DNA from: RPQJ01 sp963732375
GTDB taxonomy: Bacteria; Pseudomonadota; Gammaproteobacteria; Steroidobacterales; Steroidobacteraceae
Direction of reading: 5' to 3'
Length of the DNA: 64,000 bases
NCBI GenBank assembly: GCA_963732375.1
Contig: CAVSZE010000015.1
Location: 186,001-250,000, forward strand
The notes beneath the pieces are model-generated. The model worked only from the letters and a program-made list of their open reading frames with translations, had not been told where the DNA came from and searched no databases. Position 1 is the stretch's first letter. The number at the start of each line of letters is the position of its first letter. A program made the translations under genes and the position numbers. Positions 48,211 to 55,841 of the stretch are shown here, in pieces.

Positions 48211-49245
48211 GTGCGATTCGACACCTCACCTGCTCCCCACATCGTCGCCGGCTACACGGTTCCGCGCGTGATGGTCCAGGTGCTGCTGGGACTTGTACCA
48301 GTGGTGTTGGTGCAGGTTGCGGTGTTCGGCCCGGGAACCTTGTTGCAGATGGCCGTCGCCGGCCCGACGGCGATGCTCTGCGAGGCTATCGTGCTCAGGG
48401 CGCGCGGCCGCGACGTCGCGCCGTTCCTGCGCGACGCCAGCGTGCTGGTGACGGCGGCGCTGCTCGCGCTGGCTGTTCCGCCGCTCTTGCCCTGGTGGCT
48501 GACCGCGCTCGGCACTGCTGTCGCGGTGCTGCTCGGCAAGCACGTTTACGGCGGCATAGGCCAGAATCCCTTCAACCCGGCGATGGTGGGCTACGCCGTC
48601 CTGCTGGTTTCGTTTCCGCTTGAGATGACGCGCTGGCCCCTGCCCGTCGGGACCGGCGGCGTCGAATGGCTGGACCTGGCCGGGCTCGCATGGCAATCGG
48701 TCGTGCACGGGCCGACCGTCGCCGCCTGGGACGCCTACACCGGGGCGACCGCACTCGACTCGCTGCGGCTGGGCCTGACGCAACGCTATACGATGAATGA
48801 GATCTTCGCAGGGCCAGCCTTCGGCTCGCTGGGAGGCAGCGGCTGGCAGTGGGTGAACGCCGCAGCGCTGGCAGGCGGGCTCTACCTGATGGCGCGTGGC
48901 ATCGTGCGCTGGCACATCCCGGTCGCGGTGCTGGCCGGAGTCGCAGTCCCCGCCTGGATCATGCACGTGGCTGACCCGGGCGCCCATGCGCCGGCAATGT
49001 TCCAGCTCTCTTCCGGCGCGACCATGCTCGGCGCTTTCTTCATCGCCACCGACCCGGTGTCGGCGGCGACCAGCGATCGCGGGCGGCTCGTTTACGGCGT
49101 CGGCATAGGCGCGATCACGTGGACGATCCGCACGTTCGGCAGCTATCCGGACGGCATTGCGTTCGCCGTGCTGCTGATGAATCTCGCCGCCCCGCTCATC
49201 GACCGCTACACCGTGCCGAGGATTCATGGACACCCACGGCGCTGA
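48211..49245 (+). CDS. rnfD: Rnf electron transport complex subunit D
   Basis: A membrane subunit with covalently bound FMN. 344 residues and about nine to ten helices. The flavinylation site is SSGATMLGAFFIATDP, with Thr271 as the probable FMN-linked residue; KHVYGGIGQNPFNPAMVGYA is also family-specific. The start is GTG 48211, five bases after the rnfC stop; it gives the usual VRFDTSPAPHI. Overlaps rnfG by 20 bases. Confidence 0.95.
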   Translation: MRFDTSPAPHIVAGYTVPRVMVQVLLGLVPVVLVQVAVFGPGTLLQMAVAGPTAMLCEAIVLRARGRDVAPFLRDASVLVTAALLALAVPPLLPWWLTALGTAVAVLLGKHVYGGIGQNPFNPAMVGYAVLLVSFPLEMTRWPLPVGTGGVEWLDLAGLAWQSVVHGPTVAAWDAYTGATALDSLRLGLTQRYTMNEIFAGPAFGSLGGSGWQWVNAAALAGGLYLMARGIVRWHIPVAVLAGVAVPAWIMHVADPGAHAPAMFQLSSGATMLGAFFIATDPVSAATSDRGRLVYGVGIGAITWTIRTFGSYPDGIAFAVLLMNLAAPLIDRYTVPRIHGHPRR

Positions 49246-49903
49246 ACCGCGCCGCCGCAGGCCGCTGCGCGCGGCCCTGACGCTCGCCATCGCGGCCACG
49301 GTCGCGGTCGGGACCGCGGCGCTGGTGCACGACATCGCGGAGCCGCGCATCGAAGCCAACGAGCGGGCGCAGCGCGTCGCACGCCTCGCAGCAGCACTTG
49401 GCGCGGCGGAGTATGACAATGACCTGCTCCGCGACGTGATTTTCGTGCGCGACGCCGAACGGCTCGGCACCGACGACCCTGTTCCCATTCACCGTGCGAG
49501 GCTCGCGGGCCGGCCCGTTGCGGCGCTGATCGAGACTGTGGCACCCGGCGGCTATGCCGGTGCGATCCGGCTGCTGGTGGCTGTCGGCGCGGACGGTCGC
49601 CTGCTCGGCGTCAGGGTACTCGCGCACAAGGAGACGCCCGGTCTCGGCGACGCCATCGACGAGCGCAAGTCGGACTGGATACTCGGCTTCAACGGGCGAT
49701 CGCTCACCGACCCTGCGCCCGGAGGCTGGAAGGTCCGCAAGGACGGTGGTGAGTTCGACCAGTTCACCGGCGCGACGGTCACGCCTCGCGCGGTCGTCGG
49801 CGCGGTCGAGGATGCGCTTCTGTACTTTGATGCCCACCGGCAGCAGATCTTCGCGTTGCCTGCTGCAGAAGGCGCAAACGGCGCCAAGCGGTCGGGTTCG
49901 TGA
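49226..49903 (+). CDS. rnfG: Rnf electron transport complex subunit G
   Basis: The periplasmic FMN-carrying subunit. 225 residues. One N-terminal helix (about 15-35), then an FMN-binding domain with VLAHKETPGLGDAI and the covalent site FTGATVTPRAVV (Thr184). It overlaps rnfD by 20 bases and rnfE by 4. No ApbE flavin transferase gene, which would load FMN onto RnfD and RnfG, is in the window. Confidence 0.94.
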   Translation: MDTHGAEPRRRRPLRAALTLAIAATVAVGTAALVHDIAEPRIEANERAQRVARLAAALGAAEYDNDLLRDVIFVRDAERLGTDDPVPIHRARLAGRPVAALIETVAPGGYAGAIRLLVAVGADGRLLGVRVLAHKETPGLGDAIDERKSDWILGFNGRSLTDPAPGGWKVRKDGGEFDQFTGATVTPRAVVGAVEDALLYFDAHRQQIFALPAAEGANGAKRSGS

Positions 49904-50529
49904 ACCGGCCAATGCCCTACAATCGGCGGATGACTGCTGCCGAGATCCTGCGCAACGGCGTGGACAGGTCGAATCCCGGCCTGGTCCAGCTGCTTGGCCT
50001 GTGCCCGCTGCTCGCGGTCAGCACCTCGGTCGACAATGCGCTCGGCCTCGCGCTCGCAACATGCGCGGTGCTGTTGACCAGCAACGCCATCGCCTCGCTG
50101 GTCGGCCGGTGGCTGCTGCCCGAAGTACGCATCGCGGTGTTCGTGCTTGCGATCGCCGGCGCGGTGACCTCGGTGCAGCTCGCGATCGCGGCCTGGTGGC
50201 CGGAGCTCCACGACGCACTCGGCATCTTCCTGCCGCTGATCGTCACCAACTGCCTGGTGCTCGCGCGAGCGGAATCCTTTGCCTCACGCCAGCCCCTGGG
50301 CCTCGCGCTGCTCGATGGCGCGGCGATGGGACTCGGCTTCGGTCTCGTGCTGGTGACGCTCGGTGCGCTGCGCGAATTCCTCGGCCACGGCCTGTTGCTC
50401 GCGCTGTTGCCGCCGGGCGCATTTATCCTGCTCGGGCTGATGCTCGCGCTGCGCAACTGGAGCATCCAGGCGCGGGCCGCGAACTCGGAGGCTGCCGAAT
50501 CCGCGACCGGCGGGCGATCAGCCGCATGA
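49900..50529 (+). CDS. rnfE: Rnf electron transport complex subunit E
   Basis: A membrane subunit homologous to RnfA, six helices, with LGLCPLLAVSTSVDNALG and LPLIVTNCLVLARAE holding the paired Cys. 209 residues from GTG 49900, which overlaps the rnfG stop. ATG codons at 49912 and 49930 are alternative starts; the conserved part begins at about residue 14, so the true N-terminus is uncertain. It overlaps nth by 4 bases. Confidence 0.94.
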   Translation: MNRPMPYNRRMTAAEILRNGVDRSNPGLVQLLGLCPLLAVSTSVDNALGLALATCAVLLTSNAIASLVGRWLLPEVRIAVFVLAIAGAVTSVQLAIAAWWPELHDALGIFLPLIVTNCLVLARAESFASRQPLGLALLDGAAMGLGFGLVLVTLGALREFLGHGLLLALLPPGAFILLGLMLALRNWSIQARAANSEAAESATGGRSAA

Positions 50530-51260
50530 ACCCGCGACGCGCGCGGGCAATCTTCGAGCGCCTGCGTGCCGGGAACCCGCACCCGAAGACCGAACTCGAG
50601 TACTCGACGCCGTTCGAGCTGCTGGTCGCCGTGATCCTGTCGGCGCAGGCGACGGACCGTAGCGTCAACGTCGCGACGCGCCGGCTGTTCCGCGACGCGA
50701 ACACGCCGCAGGCGATCCTCTCGCTCGGCGTGGAGGGACTGGCCGCGTACGTGAAGTCCATCGGACTCTACCAGGGCAAGGCCAGGAACATCGTGGCCAC
50801 CTGCCGCATGCTCATCGACCAGCACGGCGGCCGCGTACCGGAGGACCGCGAGTCGCTCGAGGCCCTGCCTGGCGTCGGGCGCAAGACCGCCAACGTGATC
50901 CTGAACACCGCTTTCGGTCATCCGACGCTTGCGGTGGATACCCACGTGTTCCGCGTCGCCAATCGCACTGGCCTCGCGAGAGCCGACGACGTGCGCGGGG
51001 TCGAGGACCAGTTGCTTAAGCGCGTGCCACGGGAGTTCATGCAGGACGCGCACCACTGGCTGATCCTGCACGGCCGCTACGTGTGCAAGGCAAGGCAGCC
51101 CGATTGCCAGACCTGCCCGATCGCGGACCTCTGCGAGTACCAGCACAAGACCGGACAGGAGCAACAGGAGCGTCGCAAGTCGCCGAAATCAAAGCCGCGC
51201 CGCCCTGCCCGGGCGCGCCCCGCTGGCGGTCCTGCGCCGCGCGCGAAGGGATCGGGCTGA
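50526..51260 (+). CDS. nth: Endonuclease III
   Basis: A DNA glycosylase/AP lyase for oxidised pyrimidines. 244 residues (E. coli 211). The helix-hairpin-helix has the catalytic Lys in EALPGVGRKTANVILN, the catalytic Asp is in AVDTHVFRVANR, and the 4Fe-4S cluster Cys set is C-x6-C-x2-C-x5-C in VCKARQPDCQTCPIADLC. A basic Lys/Arg/Pro tail of about 35 residues (EQQERRKSPKSKPRRPARAR) extends beyond the E. coli protein. The rnfE-nth order is the classical gammaproteobacterial one, coupled here by ATGA. Confidence 0.96.
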   Translation: MNPRRARAIFERLRAGNPHPKTELEYSTPFELLVAVILSAQATDRSVNVATRRLFRDANTPQAILSLGVEGLAAYVKSIGLYQGKARNIVATCRMLIDQHGGRVPEDRESLEALPGVGRKTANVILNTAFGHPTLAVDTHVFRVANRTGLARADDVRGVEDQLLKRVPREFMQDAHHWLILHGRYVCKARQPDCQTCPIADLCEYQHKTGQEQQERRKSPKSKPRRPARARPAGGPAPRAKGSG

Positions 51261-51264
51261 GCCG

Positions 51265-51711
51265 ATGCCCGTCTTCCACGACCAGGATCGCGCGTCACTG
51301 CGCCGCAGCTACCTGCTCGCGTGGCGCAAGCGGCTCGATGGCACGCCGATGGAGCCCCTCGAGCACCAGCTCGCCACCGTCGTCGAGCAGCATCCCGAGT
51401 ACCAGCCGGTCATCGAGGGCACGGCCGAGGTGCTCGAACGCGATTATTCTCCCGAGGGCGGGCAGTCGAACCCTTTCCTGCACATGGGCCTGCACCTGGC
51501 GATTCGCGAACAGGTGGCGACCAATCGACCGGCCGGCATCGCGCCGATCCACGCCGAACTGTGCGCTGCGCTCGGTGATGCGCACGCTGCGGAACATCGC
51601 ATGATCGAGTGCCTCGGCGAGGCCCTGTGGCAGAGCCAGCGCACGGGGTTGCCGCCGGACGAGACCGCGTACCTCGAGGCACTGCGCAGGCTCGCCGTTC
51701 GCGGCAGGTAG
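51265..51711 (+). CDS. DUF1841 protein
   Basis: A 148-residue soluble protein of the DUF1841 family: RASLRRSYLLAWRKRLDGTPMEPLE (given in two parts: RASLRRSYLLAWRKRL, DGTPMEPLE), PFLHMGLHLAIREQV and AEHRMIECLGEALWQSQR. The His-rich HMGLHLAIREQ could bind metal, but no function is established. It starts 4 bases after nth, in the same operon; convergent with the sulfotransferase gene. Confidence 0.88.
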   Translation: MPVFHDQDRASLRRSYLLAWRKRLDGTPMEPLEHQLATVVEQHPEYQPVIEGTAEVLERDYSPEGGQSNPFLHMGLHLAIREQVATNRPAGIAPIHAELCAALGDAHAAEHRMIECLGEALWQSQRTGLPPDETAYLEALRRLAVRGR

Positions 51712-51714
51712 GCC

Positions 51715-52548
51715 TCACCAGCCCATCGAGCAGCCGAGCAAACCCTCCAGCCGCAGGTTGTGCGGCTCGAAATAGTTCCTGAGTCGAGTCATGGTGGCGG
51801 GGTGCATCGCCGGATAACGGCGGGTGTTGCGGGCTTCCAGGCTCACCGATGTGGCGGCCGGCAACCCGAGGAACGCAAGCGTGCCGTTCAGCCCCGCAAG
51901 CGCATCCTGCGCGAAGTCCTCGAAGCGCAGCACGTGAATGCGTTCGCGCGGGTAGAACCCGAGCCAGCGCTCGAGCTGCTCGGCATAGCGGCCGCGCGCG
52001 AGATATGAATGCAACTGGTGCTCGAGGCTGTGCGCGATCTCGCCGTCCGCAAGCTGTTGTTCCGAGCGGCCCAGGCGTGCTGGCTCGGCGTCGATCGCTG
52101 CCTCGAACGATAGATCCTCGCGCCCCTTGTCGCGCTCGTGCCAGTAGTGGGAATAGGCGCGGCGCGCCGGGTCGCGCAGCAGCACGATCAGCCGCGCATC
52201 CGGCAGCAACTCGTGCATGCGTCGCGGCACGGCCGGGTGGAAAAGGTAGTAGGGACTGCTGTCCAGGTTGAGGCCCGGCTCGCCCAGGCGCCCGAAGTGG
52301 CCCCGATACCAGGCCTCACCGCGTCCGTAGTTCACGTCGAAGTAGTGCACTTCCTTGCGCAGCGGCGCGATCACGCCGGGGTGCTGCGTCAGGTAGTTGT
52401 GCAGCGAGCTGGTTCCGCATTTCTGCGCGCCGAGTATCACGGCACCGGGCAGCGCGCGCGGCTGCCGCATGCGCAACTTGAGCTCGACCCGGCGCCCGGC
52501 TTCGAGCAGCCCGAGCAGGCGCAGCGTGCGGGTCAGGCCGGGATGCAT
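51715..52548 (-). CDS. Sulfotransferase (PAPS-dependent)
   Basis: A 277-residue enzyme of the heparan-sulfate-type sulfotransferase family. The 5'-phosphosulfate loop is GAQKCGTSSLHNYL (40-53). HPGVIAPLRKEVHYFD follows. The 3'-phosphate site is RLIVLLRDPARRAYSHYWHE, and the C-terminal part has HVLRFEDFAQD. No membrane helix. It transfers sulfate from PAPS to an unknown acceptor, probably a glycan or lipid. It lies 24 bases after lpd, so it may ride on the pyruvate dehydrogenase operon, which is odd given its function. Confidence 0.88.
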   Translation of the reverse strand: MHPGLTRTLRLLGLLEAGRRVELKLRMRQPRALPGAVILGAQKCGTSSLHNYLTQHPGVIAPLRKEVHYFDVNYGRGEAWYRGHFGRLGEPGLNLDSSPYYLFHPAVPRRMHELLPDARLIVLLRDPARRAYSHYWHERDKGREDLSFEAAIDAEPARLGRSEQQLADGEIAHSLEHQLHSYLARGRYAEQLERWLGFYPRERIHVLRFEDFAQDALAGLNGTLAFLGLPAATSVSLEARNTRRYPAMHPATMTRLRNYFEPHNLRLEGLLGCSMGW

Positions 52549-52572
52549 GCTGCTGTGCCGCGGGGCCCGAAC

Positions 52573-54450
52573 TCAGCCTGGCTTCGCGCGGGACGACTTC
52601 CGCTTCGGCAGGTAGAGATCCGTGAGTGTCCCTTCAAAGGCTTCGGCCGCCATCCCGATCGTCTCCGACAAGGTCGGGTGCGGGTGGATGGTGAGCCCGA
52701 TGTCGGCCGCGTCTGCGCCCATCTCGATTGCGAGCGCGACCTCTGCGATCAAGTCGCCGGCACTGGTGCCGACGATGCCGCCGCCGACCACGCGGTGGCT
52801 CACGGGGTCGAACAGCAACTTGGTGAACCCTTCTTCGCGCCCGATCGACAACGATCGCCCGCTGGCGGCCCAGGGGAAAACCGCCTTCTCGCAGGCGATG
52901 CCCCTCGCCTTTGCGTCGGTCTCCGTGAGGCCGACCCACGCAACCTCCGGATCCGTGTACGCAACCGACGGGATCACGCTCGCGTCGAAATAGCTCTTGA
53001 GTCCCGCTGCAGCCTCGGCCGCGACCTTGCCCTCGTGGGTCGCCTTGTGCGCCAGCATCGGCTGGCCGACGATGTCGCCGATCGCGTGTATGTGCGGCAC
53101 GTTGGTGCGCATCTGCCGGTCCACCGGAATGAATCCGCGCTCATCCACGACCACGCCCGCCGCGTCCGCGGCGATGTTCCTGCCGTTAGGCGAACGGCCT
53201 ACGGCAACCAGGACCTTGCCGTAGACCTCGGGTCCCGGCGCGCCCTTTCCTTCGAACGTGACACGCAGGCCTTCCGCTGCGGGCTCGACCGACGTGGCGC
53301 GTGTACCCAGCATGATGCGTTCGAAACGCGCGGCGATCCGTCTCTCCAGTGGGCGAACCAGGTCCCGGTCGCAGCCCGGGATCAGCCCGTCGGTCATCTC
53401 GACCACGCTTACCTTCACCCCGAGCGCGGCGTATACCGTCGCCATCTCGAGACCGATGATGCCGCCGCCGATCACCAGCATGCGGGCGGGCAGGTCGAGC
53501 TCCAACGCGACGGTCGAGTCGATCACCCTCGGGTCGTCGGGCAGGCCGGGCAGCCGGACCGACTCCGAGCCGGCCGCGATGACGCAGCGATCGAAGCTCA
53601 CGCGACGCACCCCGTTCCCGCCGTCAACCGCAAGCTCGTGCGGCGAGCAAAACCGGGCATTGCCGCGGACAATGGTGACCTTGCGCTGGCGGGCCAGGCC
53701 CTCGAGTCCGCCGGTGAGCCGCGCGACGATCGAGTCCTTCCACTGGCGAAGCCTGGCCGCATCCACCTCGGGCTCGCCGAAGCGGATGCCGTGCTCGGCC
53801 ATCTCGCGCGCCTCCTCCACGACCCTGGCCGCGTGCAGCAGGGCCTTCGAGGGTATGCAGCCGACATTCAGGCAGACGCCGCCCAGCGTCGGCCAGCGCT
53901 CGACCAGCGCTACCTTGAGGCCGAGGTCTGCGGCGCGGAACGCGGCCGTGTAGCCCCCCGGGCCGGCACCCAGCACGGCGAGGTCGAAATCGTAGGAGTG
54001 CCCACCGGGCGCTGTGGCCGTCGCGGGCCTTGTCGCGGCCTGCGGTGGCGGCGCGCCCGGCGCGGTCGGCGCGGTCGGCGCAGCCGCCGGCATCGGCTGC
54101 AGCGGGATGGTGTCCAGGTAGGGCTCGCCGCCGTACGGTTCCGCGACACGCAGCGCCGCCCTGGGCGCTGTGGTCGCAGATTCGTCGTCAGCGCCTTGCA
54201 GCGTTGCGATTGCCGTGCCCTTGCTGACGCGGTCGCCTGCCTTGACCAGCACGCTCTCGACGACCCCCGCGACCGGGGACGGCACGTCCATCGCTGCCTT
54301 GTCGCTCTCGAGCGTGACGAGCGGAGTCTCGGGCTCGATGCGATCTCCTGGCTTGACCAGCACTTCGATGACCGCAACGTCCTTGAAATCCCCGAGGTCG
54401 GGGACCGTGACGACCCGCGCGTCTTTCGTCGGTCCGGCAGTCTGGCTCAA
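52573..54450 (-). CDS. lpdA: Dihydrolipoyl dehydrogenase with N-terminal lipoyl domain (E3)
   Basis: E3 re-oxidises dihydrolipoyl groups and passes electrons to NAD+. 625 residues. The lipoyl domain is at about 12-90 with Lys51 in ESDKAAMDVPS, then a Pro/Ala linker. The flavoprotein starts near residue 155: VLGAGPGGYTAAFRAADLG, the redox disulfide CLNVGC, a second Rossmann fold VIGGGIIGLEMATVYA, and HPHPTLSETIG with the catalytic His at the end. Lipoyl-E3 fusions are found in some gammaproteobacteria and other bacteria. The start is TTG 54450, seven bases after AAGGAG; upstream codons overlap aceF. Confidence 0.95.
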   Translation of the reverse strand: MSQTAGPTKDARVVTVPDLGDFKDVAVIEVLVKPGDRIEPETPLVTLESDKAAMDVPSPVAGVVESVLVKAGDRVSKGTAIATLQGADDESATTAPRAALRVAEPYGGEPYLDTIPLQPMPAAAPTAPTAPGAPPPQAATRPATATAPGGHSYDFDLAVLGAGPGGYTAAFRAADLGLKVALVERWPTLGGVCLNVGCIPSKALLHAARVVEEAREMAEHGIRFGEPEVDAARLRQWKDSIVARLTGGLEGLARQRKVTIVRGNARFCSPHELAVDGGNGVRRVSFDRCVIAAGSESVRLPGLPDDPRVIDSTVALELDLPARMLVIGGGIIGLEMATVYAALGVKVSVVEMTDGLIPGCDRDLVRPLERRIAARFERIMLGTRATSVEPAAEGLRVTFEGKGAPGPEVYGKVLVAVGRSPNGRNIAADAAGVVVDERGFIPVDRQMRTNVPHIHAIGDIVGQPMLAHKATHEGKVAAEAAAGLKSYFDASVIPSVAYTDPEVAWVGLTETDAKARGIACEKAVFPWAASGRSLSIGREEGFTKLLFDPVSHRVVGGGIVGTSAGDLIAEVALAIEMGADAADIGLTIHPHPTLSETIGMAAEAFEGTLTDLYLPKRKSSRAKPG

Positions 54451-54457
54451 GCGCTCA

Positions 54458-54463
54458 CTCCTT
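54458..54463 (-). promoter_or_regulatory. Ribosome-binding site setting the TTG start of lpdA
   Basis: AAGGAG on the minus strand, seven bases upstream of TTG 54450. It is the strongest Shine-Dalgarno match in the operon and explains why the longer open frame into aceF should not be used. Confidence 0.75.
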
Positions 54464-54472
54464 GATGCTCCC

Positions 54473-55828
54473 TCAGGAAGCGGCCCCGAGCAGACCCGCC
54501 ACGTCGGCCATCGCATGGCCGAGGAAGCTGGTAAATCGCGCGGCGTCCGCCCCGTCGATCACGCGGTGATCGTAGGACAGCGACAGCGGCAGCATCAGCC
54601 GCGGGACGAACGCGCCGTCCTGGTACACGGGCTGCTGGCTGGCCTTGGACACGCCCAGGATCGCCACCTCCGGTGCATTTATGATCGGCGTGAACGCCGT
54701 GCCTCCGATTCCGCCGAGGCTGGAAATCGTGAAGCACCCGCCCTGCATTTCCGCGGCCGAAAGCTTTCCGGCCCGGGCCTTCTCACTCAGCGCCGCCAGT
54801 TCGCCGGCGATTCCGAAGATGTCCTTGCGATCGGCGTCGCGCACCACCGGCACGACGAGCCCACCCGGCGTGTCGGCCGCGAACCCGATGTGGATGTACT
54901 TGCGAAAGACCAGTTCGCCCGCCTCCGCGTCCAGCGACGCGCAGAAGCGCGGGAATGCCTGCAATGCCTGCACGCAGGCACGCATCACGAAGGCGAGCGG
55001 CGTGAGCTTGATCCCGCGCGTCGCGGCCTCAGCCTTCATCCGGGCGCGGACAGCCTCCATCTCGGTGATATCGGCCAGGTCGAACTGCGTCACGTGCGGC
55101 ACGTTGACCCAGCTCGCGTGCAACCGCGGCCCGGCAATCTTCTGGATCCGCGACAGCGGCTTGCGCTCCACGGGCCCGAACGCCGCGAAATCGACCTCCG
55201 GCACGCGCGGCAATGCGGCGGCCGGCGTCGGCGTCTGCGGGGGCGCCGCGAGCAGTCGCTTCACATGCGTCTTGACGTCCTGCTCTGTAATACGCCCCTT
55301 CGCGCCACTGCCGGCCACCGAGCCGAGATCCACGCCCAGTTCGCGCGCGAAGCGGCGAATCGACGGACTCGCGTGCGAGCGCGAGCCGCCGGCCTGCCCC
55401 ATCGGGACAGCCGCAGGCGGCGCGAACGTCGACGTCTGGGCGGGCAGGGGACTCGGGGACGCAGGCTGGGCAGCGCCGGTGGGTTGCGACAACGGCACGG
55501 AAGCCGCTGCTGCGAGGGCCGGAGCAGGCCCGCCTCCGGGAGCGCGCGCGATCGCAGGCGCTGGCCCCGGCACCGCTTCTGCCGTCGCCTCCGCTTCGAC
55601 GACGGCAACCAGGTCGCCCTGTGAGACTCGCCCGCCTCGCTGCACCTTGACCTGCCGGACGATGCCAGCCGCGGTCGAGGGTACATCCATCGTCGCCTTC
55701 TCGGTCTCGAGCGTGATCAGGCTCGCATCTACCTGCACCACGTCGCCTTCGCGTACCGCGACCTCGATGACCTCGACGTCCTTGTAGTCGCCGATGTCGG
55801 GCACCCGGACTTCGATGAGCTGCGTCAC
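54473..55828 (-). CDS. aceF: Pyruvate dehydrogenase E2, dihydrolipoyl acetyltransferase
   Basis: The core of the pyruvate dehydrogenase complex. 451 residues. One lipoyl domain (1-77, Lys44 in ETEKATMDVPS), an Ala/Pro linker (80-150), the peripheral-subunit-binding domain (about 151-190, ASPSIRRFARELGVDL) and the acyltransferase (about 215-451) ending with YDHRVIDGADA (His421, Asp425). E. coli E2 has three lipoyl domains; here there is one, with another on E3. The start is GTG 55828, thirteen bases after the aceE stop, with GAGGG upstream. Confidence 0.95.
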   Translation of the reverse strand: MTQLIEVRVPDIGDYKDVEVIEVAVREGDVVQVDASLITLETEKATMDVPSTAAGIVRQVKVQRGGRVSQGDLVAVVEAEATAEAVPGPAPAIARAPGGGPAPALAAAASVPLSQPTGAAQPASPSPLPAQTSTFAPPAAVPMGQAGGSRSHASPSIRRFARELGVDLGSVAGSGAKGRITEQDVKTHVKRLLAAPPQTPTPAAALPRVPEVDFAAFGPVERKPLSRIQKIAGPRLHASWVNVPHVTQFDLADITEMEAVRARMKAEAATRGIKLTPLAFVMRACVQALQAFPRFCASLDAEAGELVFRKYIHIGFAADTPGGLVVPVVRDADRKDIFGIAGELAALSEKARAGKLSAAEMQGGCFTISSLGGIGGTAFTPIINAPEVAILGVSKASQQPVYQDGAFVPRLMLPLSLSYDHRVIDGADAARFTSFLGHAMADVAGLLGAAS

Positions 55829-55841
55829 GTGCCGCCCTCGC

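Noticed and set aside
52138..54465. Plus-strand frame of 775 codons over lpdA
   Set aside because: Antisense shadow; lpdA has disulfide, FAD and lipoyl motifs on the other strand.
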